DNA of 64,000 bases from an uncultured Lachnospiraceae bacterium (GCA_945929965.1 CAMEOT010000016.1:1-64000); one strand, 5' to 3'; shown: positions 17,272-26,274, counted from the stretch's first letter. The notes: a model not told the origin generated them from the letters alone. A program made the numbers and translations.

Positions 17272-18384
17272 CTATACTTTTCCCTGCAGATGATATACAA
17301 ATGCCAGAACCTCCGCCACCGCCTGATATAATTCCGGCGGCACAGCCTGTCCCACATCCACATTTGCATACAGCATTCTCGCAAGTGGTTTGTTCTCTAC
17401 TATTTCAATCTTATGATCCCTGGCAATCTCTTTGATCTTAGCTGCCAGATTGTCCGCACCTTTGGCGATTACAATGGGAGCCTCCGCCACCTCGGGATCG
17501 TATTTTATAGCTACCGCATAATGGGTAGGGTTGGTGATGACCACATCCGCCTGGGGAAGATTCTGCATCATTCTCCGCTGAGACACTTCCCGCATCTTCT
17601 GCCGGATACGTCCTTTGACCTGTGGGTCACCTTCCTGCTGTTTATATTCTTCTTTAATCTCCTGTTTGGTCATCCGCATGTCCTTGCTGAACTTGTACTT
17701 CTGGTAGATAAAATCCGCCGCAGCAATGATCATGTAGATTAAGGAGATCCGGATACCCAAGTCCGTCACCGTCTCGCCGATCAGAGCGATCGCCTGGGTC
17801 AGATCCAGGTCATATAAAGTGTACAGTATCGGCCATTTATCCTTCAGGTAATTATAGCATATGTATATGATCAGTCCAATCTTCAGCAAAGATTTGATCA
17901 GCTCCACCACGGAATTGACGGAAAAAATCCGCTTGAATCCGGAGACCGGACTCAGCTTGGAGAATTTGGGCTGCATCGGTTTAGCAGTGGGCTTCCATCC
18001 CACCTGCACCACGTCGCTCAAAAAGGCTACCGCAAAACCTATCAGCAATAACGGCGCCATAATAATCACAGATTCCAGCATCATATCCCGAAATACGATA
18101 TTCGCATCCGTCTGGGGCATATTTCCGTGCCAGAAAGTTACGACTTCCGGAATCTTTTCATAAATCGTGGAAAACACATTCATGAACTGGTAGCCCATGT
18201 GTCCCACCCATAGTTTCAATACCAGGAACACCGCCAGGAGTCCCAGTCCATTGGCAATCTCACGGCTTTTTGCTACCTGACCTTCTTTTCTGGCATCTGT
18301 CAGCTTTTTCTCGGTAGCGGGTTCTGTTTTCTCTCCGCCCTGTCCTTCTGCGGCAAAGAATTGCAGATTGTATTCTAAGCTCAC
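17272..18384 (-). CDS. flhB: Flagellar export switch protein FlhB
   Basis: Membrane protein that changes export specificity from rod/hook to filament after autocleavage. Four membrane helices in the first 215 residues, then a cytoplasmic domain with the autocleavage site NPTH (in VVITNPTHYAVAI). I place the start at a GTG at 18384 (V/M-SLEYNLQFFA), with GGAGGT five bases upstream and overlapping the fliR stop by two bases, giving 370 residues, the usual length. The longer open frame reaching 18588 only reads through fliR in another frame. Confidence 0.95.
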   Translation of the reverse strand: MSLEYNLQFFAAEGQGGEKTEPATEKKLTDARKEGQVAKSREIANGLGLLAVFLVLKLWVGHMGYQFMNVFSTIYEKIPEVVTFWHGNMPQTDANIVFRDMMLESVIIMAPLLLIGFAVAFLSDVVQVGWKPTAKPMQPKFSKLSPVSGFKRIFSVNSVVELIKSLLKIGLIIYICYNYLKDKWPILYTLYDLDLTQAIALIGETVTDLGIRISLIYMIIAAADFIYQKYKFSKDMRMTKQEIKEEYKQQEGDPQVKGRIRQKMREVSQRRMMQNLPQADVVITNPTHYAVAIKYDPEVAEAPIVIAKGADNLAAKIKEIARDHKIEIVENKPLARMLYANVDVGQAVPPELYQAVAEVLAFVYHLQGKV

Positions 18385-19163
18385 ATCATACCTCCGATAA
18401 AGGACACCACCATTTTCTTCATCTCCTGATAGACGAAATCCGCTGCTCCCGGCAGCATTCCCGCTGTCAGAAACATTGCTGCCAGTCCCGTCAGCACCTT
18501 TAACTGAATGCCGACTGCAAACATATTCATCTGCGGCGATACTTTCGCCAGTACGCCCAGGATTGCATTCAGTAATAATGTTGCACAAAAAATCGGCAAT
18601 ACAATGCGAAAGCCGATCATGATATAGTCATTCATAAATTCGATCATGGACTGTAACAGGCTGTCTGCGTGGAACACTACGCCGTTCACCGGGATCAGTA
18701 CAAAGCTGTCTGCCAGTGCCCCGAACAGATAGCGGTACATTCCGGAAGCGATCAGCATCAGCATAAAAGAATACTGATACAGTACACCGGTAATGCTGGT
18801 GCTCTCTCTGGTCGCCGGATCCATCAGTGTTGCCATGGAAAGTCCTGTCTCCATATCCGCGATCGAACCGGCAAAATTAACAATTGCCATACAGATATTG
18901 GCACCAAAGCCGATCAGCAGACCGGCGATTGCCTCTTTCATAACAATCACGGCATATTCCATCACCGTGTCAAACACCACCGCATCCACCGGTGTCAGTG
19001 TCTCATAGAGCAGAATTGCCGTAAATGCACTGATACCGATCCGGATCCTGGCAGGCGTATCGTTCATTCCGAAATAGGGCGCGATATACACAAAGCAGGA
19101 TACCCTGACAAAAATCAGCAGAAAATATTCAAGATCGTATATGGAAAACGAAAAATCTATCAT
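18381..19163 (-). CDS. fliR: Flagellar export gate protein FliR
   Basis: Integral membrane component of the FliP-FliQ-FliR export channel. 260 residues with six predicted membrane helices and the family signatures RVSCFVYIAPYFG near the N-terminus and GFGANICMAIVNFAG in the middle (about residues 81-95). The stop overlaps the flhB GTG start. It follows fliQ by 12 bases. Confidence 0.96.
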   Translation of the reverse strand: MIDFSFSIYDLEYFLLIFVRVSCFVYIAPYFGMNDTPARIRIGISAFTAILLYETLTPVDAVVFDTVMEYAVIVMKEAIAGLLIGFGANICMAIVNFAGSIADMETGLSMATLMDPATRESTSITGVLYQYSFMLMLIASGMYRYLFGALADSFVLIPVNGVVFHADSLLQSMIEFMNDYIMIGFRIVLPIFCATLLLNAILGVLAKVSPQMNMFAVGIQLKVLTGLAAMFLTAGMLPGAADFVYQEMKKMVVSFIGGMM

Positions 19164-19175
19164 GTAGTCATCCCA

Positions 19176-19448
19176 TCACCTGTGTACATACTGGCTGAAA
19201 CTTGACCAGAGCTGCACGGTGTATTCCACCATAGTATTCATCATCCAGCTTCCCAACAGGACAAGTGTCAGAAATATGGCAATGATCTTGGGTACAAATG
19301 TCAGTGTCTGTTCCTGAATGGATGTCACTGTCTGGAAAATACTGATGACCAGACCAACGATCAATGACACTAAAAGCACAGGAATGGATACCTTGATGAT
19401 CACATATAACGCATTATTTGTCATTTCCGATACTGCATCAATCGTCAT
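19176..19448 (-). CDS. fliQ: Flagellar export gate protein FliQ
   Basis: Small (90 residues) two-helix protein of the export channel. Helices at about 16-37 and 52-74 flank the family motif VGLVISIFQTVTSIQEQTL (31-49). Full length, standard position between fliP and fliR. Confidence 0.96.
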   Translation of the reverse strand: MTIDAVSEMTNNALYVIIKVSIPVLLVSLIVGLVISIFQTVTSIQEQTLTFVPKIIAIFLTLVLLGSWMMNTMVEYTVQLWSSFSQYVHR

Positions 19449-19468
19449 AACAAAACCTCATCTCCCGG

Positions 19469-20350
19469 TTAATAGAATGTCTGCACCAGCTGTCCTATGA
19501 TCAGTGCCCAGCCGTCAGCGAGAACAAATAACAGTATCTTGAAGGGCATGGAGATCGTCGTAGGCGGCAGCATCATCATACCCATGCTCATCAACGTGGA
19601 TGCAACTACCATATCGATCACGATAAAAGGAATATAGATCATAAATCCGATCCAGAACGCAGTCCGAAGCTCACTGATCATAAAGCTGGGAACCAACACG
19701 GAATTGGGAATGTCATCCAGTGTTCCATCCCACTCCAGTCCTGCAATATCCATGAACAGCTTTACATCTTTCACCTGTGTCTGGGGATACATAAATTCCC
19801 GCAAAGGTGCCATACCTTTTTCCAAAGCTTCACTCTGATCTATTGTACCTTCCTCAAAAGGCTGTATCGCTTCTTCATTGATTCTGGTAATGGTAGGTTC
19901 CATAATGAAAAAAGTCAGGATCAGCGCCAGCCCGATCAGAATCTGGTTCGGTGGTGCCGTCTGCGTGTTCAGGGCAGATCTGGTAAAATGCAATACAATA
20001 ATGATCCTCGTAAAAGAGGTCATCATGATGATGATCGTAGGAGCCAGTGCAATCAATGTCAGGGTGATAAGAATTCGCAGTGCTCCGTTGATCTGTCCGT
20101 TACCGTTATTGTAAGTAATGCTGACCGTGTTCGCAGTGTTCAGACTTCCCACCTCTTCCGGTGTGGTAGCCGTTCCTGCCGGATTGATCACGGTAGATAC
20201 CTCGGTATCCCCCGTCAGATGACGTTCTGTCGCATGTACCTTCACCGGGGTGCAAATACACAATATGCCCACCGTGACCAGCAGGCATACCATATAAATA
20301 GTCATCTTTAATTTTCTGTCGGAATCAAAATCAATGATCTTTCTCTTCAT
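19469..20350 (-). CDS. fliP: Flagellar export gate protein FliP
   Basis: Core of the export channel. After a basic N-terminus comes a cleavable signal-like helix (about residues 16-38) and then the conserved FliP region, including SFTRIIIVLHFTRSALNTQ, PPNQILIGLALILTFF and the C-terminal MMMLPPTTISMPFKI. Start at the ATG at 20350 (293 residues) is preferred over a GTG at 20368, since the ATG follows an AAGAAAGAG purine run; neither has a strong ribosome site. It overlaps the 3' end of fliO by 20 bases, pointing to coupled translation. Confidence 0.94.
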   Translation of the reverse strand: MKRKIIDFDSDRKLKMTIYMVCLLVTVGILCICTPVKVHATERHLTGDTEVSTVINPAGTATTPEEVGSLNTANTVSITYNNGNGQINGALRILITLTLIALAPTIIIMMTSFTRIIIVLHFTRSALNTQTAPPNQILIGLALILTFFIMEPTITRINEEAIQPFEEGTIDQSEALEKGMAPLREFMYPQTQVKDVKLFMDIAGLEWDGTLDDIPNSVLVPSFMISELRTAFWIGFMIYIPFIVIDMVVASTLMSMGMMMLPPTTISMPFKILLFVLADGWALIIGQLVQTFY

Positions 20351-20696
20351 TCTCTTTCTTCGCCGCACGTTCCAATATCTCCCGGAAGCCGGAAGTATTT
20401 TCCAATGTTGACATATCCTTTAGTTGTTCTGCGGGAATCTCTCCCAGAGTCGTCACAGTATCCTTGCAGACCGCAACAGCAAAATAAGTCTCTCCGACCC
20501 GGATCAGCTGAATGTATTTATTGTTGGCGATCCGGACGGTCTCTCTTACTTCAATATTGCTTTCCACTCCCTGTTTTTTCTGGTATCCTGCGATCCATTT
20601 TGTCACCCATGCGGTTACCGCCAGTACTGCCACGAAGATCAGCAGTACTGTAATAAACTGGGCATAACTGTCTGCTTTTCCGGTGAGTATGATCAT
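20331..20696 (-). CDS. fliO: Flagellar biosynthesis protein FliO
   Basis: 121-residue single-pass membrane protein (helix about 11-32), with the cytoplasmic FliO core (VRIANNKYIQLIRVGETYFAVAV) that helps FliP ring assembly. The real start is the ATG at 20696, which shares its A with the cheY stop codon (TAATG); the longer frame upstream only runs through cheY in another frame. Low sequence conservation is normal for FliO; the call also rests on its position before fliP. Confidence 0.9.
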   Translation of the reverse strand: MIILTGKADSYAQFITVLLIFVAVLAVTAWVTKWIAGYQKKQGVESNIEVRETVRIANNKYIQLIRVGETYFAVAVCKDTVTTLGEIPAEQLKDMSTLENTSGFREILERAAKKENEEKDH

Positions 20697-21058
20697 TAAC
20701 CCACTACCTTTTTCACTGCTTCGATAACACGTTCTGCCTGGAAAGGTTTTACGATGAAGTCTTTGGCACCTGCCTGTATGGACTCGATAACCATCGCCTG
20801 CTGACCCATTGCAGAACACATGATCACCTTAGCACCTCCGTCGATCTTCTTGATCTCTTTCAGTGCCTGGATGCCGTCCATCTCCGGCATGGTAATATCC
20901 ATGAGTACCAGGTCGGGATTTACTTCCTTGAACTTCTCCACAGCCTTCAGTCCGTTCTCTGCTTCACCGGCAACATTATATCCGTTTTTGGTCAGGATGT
21001 CCTTGATCATCATCCTCATGAATGCTGCATCATCACAGATTAAAATATTTTTAGCCAT
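20696..21058 (-). CDS. cheY: Chemotaxis response regulator CheY
   Basis: Single receiver domain (120 residues) that binds FliM/FliY in the phosphorylated state to change motor direction. Acidic pocket DD (9-10), phospho-acceptor Asp54 in LVLMDITMP, Ser/Thr switch in CSAMG (about 82-86) and Lys in IVKPF (about 102-106). Translation-coupled to fliO. Position between fliY and fliO is as in B. subtilis. Confidence 0.97.
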   Translation of the reverse strand: MAKNILICDDAAFMRMMIKDILTKNGYNVAGEAENGLKAVEKFKEVNPDLVLMDITMPEMDGIQALKEIKKIDGGAKVIMCSAMGQQAMVIESIQAGAKDFIVKPFQAERVIEAVKKVVG

Positions 21059-21093
21059 TAATTTTTCCTCCGTTTATTTGGTCTATTCTCTGC

Positions 21094-22575
21094 TTATTTT
21101 ATAATCTCCGTAATTCTTACACCAAAGCTCTCTTCAATCACAACTACTTCGCCCTTGGCTACGAACTTGCCATTCACCAATACATCAATCGGTTCTCCGG
21201 CGATACGGTCGAGTTCTATGATCGTTCCCGGCGAGAAGTCCAGAATATCGGATATGGACTTTGTCGTCCTTCCGAGTTCTACGGTTACCTCCAATGGTAC
21301 ATCTTTGATCAGGCCAATGTTCTCCTGCCCCGTCATTCCCATCTGATCATTGGAAAAACTCTGGAACTGTGCGGGCTGTACATTCACATTCTGTCCAGGC
21401 ATTCCCATCTGATTCATCATGCCCATGCCATTCATGTTACCCATCTGGTTCATGCCATTCATACCCATGGGGCTGTTGCCCATAGGATTCATGCCATTCA
21501 TGTTGCCCATTTGGTTCATGCCCATCTGGTTCATGCCCATCTGACTCATGTCCATGCCGCCCATTTGACTCATACCGTTCATACCCATGGGGGTGCTGCC
21601 CATCTGGTTCATTCCCATGTTACCCATAGGATTCATGCCCATCTGGTTCATACCGTTCATATTCATGGAACCCTGCTGTCCCATGCTGTCCATACCAGGC
21701 TGAGTCATATGATCTGTTGTGCCTGCCATAGCAGCACTACCCTGCATATTTTGTTCGGATGCACTGTTCTTCACCTGTGTGGACTGCTCTTCCGCTGTTC
21801 CATCCAGGCTGCTCATCTGGGTATTGATAAATGTCTCTACTAACTTTTTTGCAAAGTCAATCGGGTACAGCTGCATAATAGTACTGTCCACTAGATCATC
21901 GATCTGCATCCGGAACGCGATTTTTACAAAAGTGCCACCAAGGAACGGAGAGATTTCTTTGCCGTCCTTTACTTCCGTCAGATCGAAAAGAGACGACTCA
22001 GGCGGGCTGATATCAATGACTGTCTGCAGCAGTGTGGAAAGTGAAGTTGCCGCAGATCCCATCATCTGATTCATGGCTTCAGAGATCGCACTCAGATGCA
22101 GTTCTCCCAGTTCTCCGTCTGTATTGGTGCCGTCACCGCCCATCATCAAATCAGTGATCACCTTGACATCATGTTCCTTCAGCACCAGAATATTGTTACC
22201 GTCCAGTCCCTGGGTATATTTGATCTGAATAAATACACAGGGCTTTTCGTAACTATCCAGCAAGGTGTTCCATGTAGCCAGTGTAACCACCGGTGTGGTA
22301 ATATTTACTTTGCGGTTAACCAGCGAATATAATGTAGTGGCAGAAGAACCCATACTGATATTGGCGACTTCACCGATGGCGTCCTTCTCCACATCAGTCA
22401 GTACCTCTCCGTCTCCGATTGTCGGTTTCGTGTCTGTCACATATCCATTATCATTATTGTCAGCCGTGCTGCTCTCCGGTGCAGACGCCGCCGTGTCACT
22501 GCCATCCGCAGTGTCCGACAGATCCATGCCTTGCAGCAGGGCATTTATCTCATCCTGAGATAACATCCCATCCAT
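21094..22575 (-). CDS. fliY: Flagellar motor switch phosphatase FliY with Met-rich linker
   Basis: Switch component that also dephosphorylates CheY-P. The N-terminus has a CheY-P-binding peptide (MLSQDEINALLQ, 4-15). The CheC-like domain (about 55-255) keeps both active sites: Glu69/Asn72 in GEVANISMG and Glu166/Asn169 in SEAMNQMMG. The C-terminal FliN/SpoA domain is about 420-493. Between them, residues 295-392 form a linker of almost only Met, Gly, Asn, Gln and Pro with 35 methionines. The frame is unbroken. The total of 493 residues is longer than B. subtilis FliY (about 380), largely because of this linker. Confidence 0.96.
   Translation of the reverse strand: MDGMLSQDEINALLQGMDLSDTADGSDTAASAPESSTADNNDNGYVTDTKPTIGDGEVLTDVEKDAIGEVANISMGSSATTLYSLVNRKVNITTPVVTLATWNTLLDSYEKPCVFIQIKYTQGLDGNNILVLKEHDVKVITDLMMGGDGTNTDGELGELHLSAISEAMNQMMGSAATSLSTLLQTVIDISPPESSLFDLTEVKDGKEISPFLGGTFVKIAFRMQIDDLVDSTIMQLYPIDFAKKLVETFINTQMSSLDGTAEEQSTQVKNSASEQNMQGSAAMAGTTDHMTQPGMDSMGQQGSMNMNGMNQMGMNPMGNMGMNQMGSTPMGMNGMSQMGGMDMSQMGMNQMGMNQMGNMNGMNPMGNSPMGMNGMNQMGNMNGMGMMNQMGMPGQNVNVQPAQFQSFSNDQMGMTGQENIGLIKDVPLEVTVELGRTTKSISDILDFSPGTIIELDRIAGEPIDVLVNGKFVAKGEVVVIEESFGVRITEIIK
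21400..21693 (-). repeat. Met-Gly-Asn tandem repeat region inside fliY
   Basis: Encodes residues 295-392 of FliY. Units such as MNQMGMN, GMNGMNQMGN and PMGMNGM recur with DNA copies of cccatctggttcatg type on the plus strand. The degenerate repeat suggests growth by slippage or unequal exchange. Opposite-strand frames over this stretch are artefacts of the repeat. Confidence 0.85.
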
Positions 22576-22577
22576 CG

Positions 22578-23558
22578 TTACTCCTCCTCTCTGATCACCG
22601 ATGTGATCTGAACAGCATACGAGTCTCTCTCCGTGCCGGGCAATGCCGTGAACTTCCTGATATTACCCACATACACATCCATGTCGGCATCGACTCTGGA
22701 ATCCAGTCTGATACAGTCGCCCACCTGCAGATTTAGGAAATCATTCACCGAGATCGTGCTCTTACCCAGCACGGCCTTAATGGGAACATCCACTCTGCGG
22801 ATCATGGACTCAATGTAATCCTCGTAGTGTTCATCATGATTCTCCTGCATTGTGGAGAACCAGTATTTGGTGTTCAGTTTATCCATCACATCTTCCAGCG
22901 TAAAGAAAGGAAGACAGATATTTATCATTCCTTCGACATCCCCGATCTTCATATTCAAAGTCACGATGGCGATCATGTCGCTGGGTGCGATCACCTGTGC
23001 GAACTGGGGATTCGTCTCCAACCGGCTTAAGACCGGTGAGATCTCAAGAACATTTTTCCAGGGTTCCCGCAGGAGCTGAGTAAACATAACCAGAAGCTTC
23101 TGTAAAATCGTCAGCTCTATGTCCGAGAAATCTCTGCTTTTTTCCAAAGGCTGTCCACTGCCTCCCAACATACGGTCCAGCATGGCATAGCACAGGTTTG
23201 TTGCGATCTCTATAATAATATTGCCGTTAAGCGGCGCGAAATTAACAATACCAAGTACTGACGGATTTGACAGTGCATTGGAGAATTCACTGAATGTAAC
23301 TGTTTCCGAACTTGCCACCGTTACCTGCACATTTTTGCGCAAATATACCGGAAGGTTCGTGGAGATCAAACGGCTGTAATGTTCAAATATGATTTCTAAC
23401 GTCCTTAAATGCTCTTTGGAAAATTTGGTAGGACGGCTGAAGTCGTAATTCTTGACCTGCTTTTCATCCTCGCCCTGGATCTGGTTCATGTCCAGATCCC
23501 CTTCCGATAACTGCTTCAGAAGGGCGTCAATTTCGTTTTGCGAAAGTATATCGCTCAC
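22578..23558 (-). CDS. fliM: Flagellar motor switch protein FliM
   Basis: C-ring protein that receives CheY-P. N-terminal CheY-P-binding motif LSQNEIDALL (5-14), a linker, a CheC-like middle domain (about 45-235) and a C-terminal SpoA domain (about 245-320). Length 326 is normal. It ends two bases before fliY, whose N-terminus has the same binding peptide, so both switch proteins can dock CheY-P. Confidence 0.97.
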   Translation of the reverse strand: MSDILSQNEIDALLKQLSEGDLDMNQIQGEDEKQVKNYDFSRPTKFSKEHLRTLEIIFEHYSRLISTNLPVYLRKNVQVTVASSETVTFSEFSNALSNPSVLGIVNFAPLNGNIIIEIATNLCYAMLDRMLGGSGQPLEKSRDFSDIELTILQKLLVMFTQLLREPWKNVLEISPVLSRLETNPQFAQVIAPSDMIAIVTLNMKIGDVEGMINICLPFFTLEDVMDKLNTKYWFSTMQENHDEHYEDYIESMIRRVDVPIKAVLGKSTISVNDFLNLQVGDCIRLDSRVDADMDVYVGNIRKFTALPGTERDSYAVQITSVIREEE

Positions 23559-23595
23559 AGGTCCTCACCTCCTGTCATCTTATTTCTGTGTCTCA

Positions 23596-24114
23596 TCAGC
23601 CGAATTTCACTCCGCTGATTGCGACCTTATAGATGAAGTCGGATTGGAACAGATTCTGAATGGATTTCAGGATTTCTTCTTTCAGACCTTCCATGTCCTC
23701 ACTGCACTCTTCTTCTGTATGTGCGGAGACAGTAGCCGTAATGGCATCCTTGATCAGATTCTCATAACCGGACAAGGTATCGCTGCTTCCGTAGGTCTTA
23801 TAATCTTTGCTCTTCTTATTGATGGACAGAGATACATCGAACATGATGTAATCCTGCTTGGCACCTGCCTCACTCTTTAACGGAATCGTCATGGTATCGG
23901 AAATGTTATATACTTCCGTATCGGTAAGAGACACATTTGCTGCACTCTCTGCTCCGGGTACCGTCAATTCCAGATTCATGGCTGTAGTAATATTATCCAC
24001 CAGCTGCGCGGTCCTTTTATTGGTGCCTACAATACTTACCAGCATGACACTGGTCAATACGATATTTACGATCAGTAATGCCAGAATCAGTACTGTCATC
24101 AGGTTTTTCTTCAT
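23596..24114 (-). CDS. fliL: Flagellar basal-body protein FliL
   Basis: Single-pass membrane protein (helix about residues 6-28) with an extracytoplasmic FliL domain; it forms a ring around the stators and supports torque. The C-terminal segment with I-S-G-V-KFG is typical. 172 residues. It sits between motB and fliM, as expected. Confidence 0.92.
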   Translation of the reverse strand: MKKNLMTVLILALLIVNIVLTSVMLVSIVGTNKRTAQLVDNITTAMNLELTVPGAESAANVSLTDTEVYNISDTMTIPLKSEAGAKQDYIMFDVSLSINKKSKDYKTYGSSDTLSGYENLIKDAITATVSAHTEEECSEDMEGLKEEILKSIQNLFQSDFIYKVAISGVKFG

Positions 24115-24143
24115 GCGTTTTATGCTTCCTTTCCCTCTCCGTA

Positions 24144-24974
24144 TTAATTTGTTGCGGAAGGATTATATATTCTGATCTCTACACGTCTGTTCTTGCTGCG
24201 TCCTTCATCGGTAGAGTTATCGGCTACCGGAGTGCGGTCTCCCATTCCTGCATGCCTTAAGTTGGAAGGATCCAGTGAGGTATTCTCTACCAGATAATAG
24301 AATACCGACAGTGCTCTGGCACTGCTCAGTTCCTCGTTATCCGCAAATTTTGAGCTGTGGATGGGCACGTTATCCGTATGTCCCTCGATCTCAATCACAG
24401 CCTCACTGCCGTAGCGCTCTAAAATCACACCCACTTTATCCAGTACCGGTTTGGACTGATCCTTCAGTGCGGCACTGCCCGAATCGAATAACAGTGCTCC
24501 CTTCATGGACAACTGTACATACTGCGCCGTAAAAGATACACTGACCTGATCTGCCAGACTGTTTTCATCTATTGCTTCCTGCACCGTCTCGGAAAGTTCT
24601 TCATTACTTTGCAGGTTCTTCTCATTCAGAGCCTCTTCCAGAGCGGCTGTACTTTCATATTTTTCGTAATTATCGGAATCCGTCTCGCTGTCTGCATTTC
24701 TTCCGGCATTACTGATATATTCATCCAGATCGTTCAATTGGCTGACGCCGTTACTGATCAGTATTCCTTCACCGATGGCCGTAGAGCCGGCGTTAAAAAT
24801 ACTGAAAGCACTGTTAGACATTGCCGCAGCCATTTCATTCCATTTGTTGGCATCAATAGATGACATGGAAAACAGCATGACAAAGAAGCACAGCAGCAAA
24901 TTCATCAGGTCACTGAACGTTGCCATCCATGCCGGTGATCCTGCCGGTGGATCTTCTGGCTTACGCTTTGCCAT
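24144..24974 (-). CDS. motB: Flagellar stator protein MotB
   Basis: Stator subunit anchored to peptidoglycan. One N-terminal membrane helix with the proton-binding aspartate (Asp22 in TFSDLMNLLLCFF), a plug/linker (about 45-135), and an OmpA-type peptidoglycan-binding domain (about 145-270) with EIEGHTDNVP and ARALSV. The start overlaps the motA stop by one base (TAATG), so the pair is coupled. The aspartate with neighbouring residues does not tell me whether it is H+- or Na+-driven. Confidence 0.96.
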   Translation of the reverse strand: MAKRKPEDPPAGSPAWMATFSDLMNLLLCFFVMLFSMSSIDANKWNEMAAAMSNSAFSIFNAGSTAIGEGILISNGVSQLNDLDEYISNAGRNADSETDSDNYEKYESTAALEEALNEKNLQSNEELSETVQEAIDENSLADQVSVSFTAQYVQLSMKGALLFDSGSAALKDQSKPVLDKVGVILERYGSEAVIEIEGHTDNVPIHSSKFADNEELSSARALSVFYYLVENTSLDPSNLRHAGMGDRTPVADNSTDEGRSKNRRVEIRIYNPSATN

Positions 24975-25771
24975 TAAGCTTCACCCCCTGCTTCCTCTTC
25001 ACCATCTTCACTTGTTCTGTCCTTCGGAGGAAGGAACGATTTTAACTTTTCTTCAATGACACGGGGATTCTCTCCTGCCTGTATGGACAAAAGGCCCTCG
25101 ATCATAACTTCCTTCTGCTGCATCTCTACCGCATTATCCGCTTTTAATTTGTTGGATATCGGTGTACAGATCCAGTTAGCAAGCAAAGATCCGTACAAAG
25201 TCGTGATCAATGCAACTGCCATTGCAGGTCCCAGTGTGGACGGATCATCCATATGATACAGCATATCTACCAGACCGATCAGGGTACCGATCATACCCCA
25301 GGCAGGACCCATGGCCGCCAGTGTATCCCAGAAACCAATCGTATCCTTGTGTCTGCCCTCTACGCTGACAAGTTCCGTCTCCATGATGGCACGTACCAGT
25401 TCGGGATCGGTACCGTCTACAATCAGAAGAATTCCTTTTTTAAGAAACGGCTCCTCTAAATCTGCCGCTGCTTCTTCCAGAGACAGCAGACCTTCTTTAC
25501 GGGCTACGTTGGAAAGTTCAATGATCTTGCCTATCATATTCGAAGTATTCAGTGCGGGTGCTTTGAAGATCAGTGTGAAAGATTTCAATCCAGCTATGTA
25601 GTTCTGCAAACTCATGGACATGAGGGTACAGGAAAAGGCTCCGCCAAAGGTGATAATTGCAGAGGCCGGATCCAGATATTCACCGAATCCTCCCACACCT
25701 GCGGAACTTATGATACCAAATACCAACATGAATAATGCCAGCAATATACCGGCTAAAGATGCTATATCCAC
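24974..25771 (-). CDS. motA: Flagellar stator protein MotA
   Basis: Four-helix stator subunit; the first pair of helices is at about 5-25 and 33-53, and the second pair at about 150-172 and 183-203. The conserved prolines are in MGPAWGMIGTLIGLV and the STLGPAMAVALITTLYG region. 265 residues, full length. Motor genes inside the main operon, after flbD, are common in Clostridia but not in B. subtilis, where motAB is separate. Confidence 0.96.
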   Translation of the reverse strand: MDIASLAGILLALFMLVFGIISSAGVGGFGEYLDPASAIITFGGAFSCTLMSMSLQNYIAGLKSFTLIFKAPALNTSNMIGKIIELSNVARKEGLLSLEEAAADLEEPFLKKGILLIVDGTDPELVRAIMETELVSVEGRHKDTIGFWDTLAAMGPAWGMIGTLIGLVDMLYHMDDPSTLGPAMAVALITTLYGSLLANWICTPISNKLKADNAVEMQQKEVMIEGLLSIQAGENPRVIEEKLKSFLPPKDRTSEDGEEEAGGEA

Positions 25772-25793
25772 TTAAATCACCTGACATTCTGCA

Positions 25794-25979
25794 TTATCTT
25801 GCAAAAATATCCTTTCTGTATAATATTACAAGATTTTTTATTTCTTGTCTACTTTCTTTTACAATAATTTTCTTCCCGGTAGTCAGTGTCAGCACCGTAT
25901 CCGGGGTCTCTTCCACCAGTTCAATCAGGTCCGGATTCACCAATACCTTGACCCCATTGATCTTCGTAACTTCGATCAT
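25794..25979 (-). CDS. swrD: FlbD/SwrD family flagellar protein
   Basis: 61-residue cytoplasmic protein of the FlbD (Firmicutes) family: IEVTKINGVKVLVNPDLIE, then TPDTVLTLTTGKKIIVKES. In B. subtilis SwrD increases stator function and flagellar power. Here it lies directly upstream of motA (22 bases), fitting that role. It is the first gene after the repeat-rich gap 25980-26277. Confidence 0.92.
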   Translation of the reverse strand: MIEVTKINGVKVLVNPDLIELVEETPDTVLTLTTGKKIIVKESRQEIKNLVILYRKDIFAR

Positions 25980-26065
25980 ATTGTTGCCTCCTTCTCTGCC
26001 TTCCGAATCTGGCAGGATTTCTGTTATGGCATAGTACTTTTTTTCCTTGATCTTTTATATACGCA

Positions 26066-26094
26066 AAAGGGACAGGTTTCTATCCTATCCCTTT
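26066..26094 (-). terminator. Hairpin between flgE and swrD, possible attenuator
   Basis: Stem 26066-26076 with 26084-26094 (11 positions, one mismatch), loop 26077-26083, followed on the minus strand by only a short U run (tttt). It could lower transcription from the early hook part into the motor and che part of the operon. Genes on either side point the same way and no promoter is clear to me in between, so a partial terminator is the best reading. Confidence 0.5.
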
Positions 26095-26120
26095 ATGCAG
26101 TCAAATTATTTCAACTTATT

Positions 26121-26274
26121 GTAACTATTCAGGACCCCATTCGCAAAATCGCCTCTGCCAGGCTTCTTTTTTGCTCATGTGGTTACTTTGCCATATAAAT
26201 CATGTCAAATGTTCTTACGAATACAAGCATTCGACATGCATATTGACACGATTTGCATGGCTCTGAATAGTTAC
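26121..26274. repeat. Palindromic intergenic element at flgE 3' end (copy 1)
   Basis: Outer arms 26121-26132 (gtaactattcag) and 26263-26274 (ctgaatagttac) are perfect, and the stem continues imperfectly through 26137-26151 and 26249-26260. An inner hairpin pairs 26201-26213 with 26226-26238 (catgtcaaatgtt / agcattcgacatg). It begins 3 bases after the flgE stop codon. The inner hairpin and the right end are shared with the element at the polC end (41776-41891). No protein frame; looks like a small non-autonomous repeat or a folded 3' UTR. Confidence 0.7.

Noticed and set aside
17272..18588. A FlhB form with a 68-residue N-terminal extension
   Set aside because: The extra part lies entirely over fliR in another frame; a GTG with a GGAGGT site right at the fliR stop gives the usual FlhB length.
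20331..20819. A FliO form starting inside cheY
   Set aside because: The first 41 residues have no FliO character and run through cheY; the ATG sharing the cheY stop is the natural start.
21511..21843. Plus-strand frame of 110 codons rich in His and Val opposite FliY
   Set aside because: It is the complement of the Met-rich repeat in FliY and overlaps a confident gene.
25980..26120. Possible promoter before swrD
   Set aside because: A-T-rich hexamers are present but I found no pair with reasonable spacing and match.
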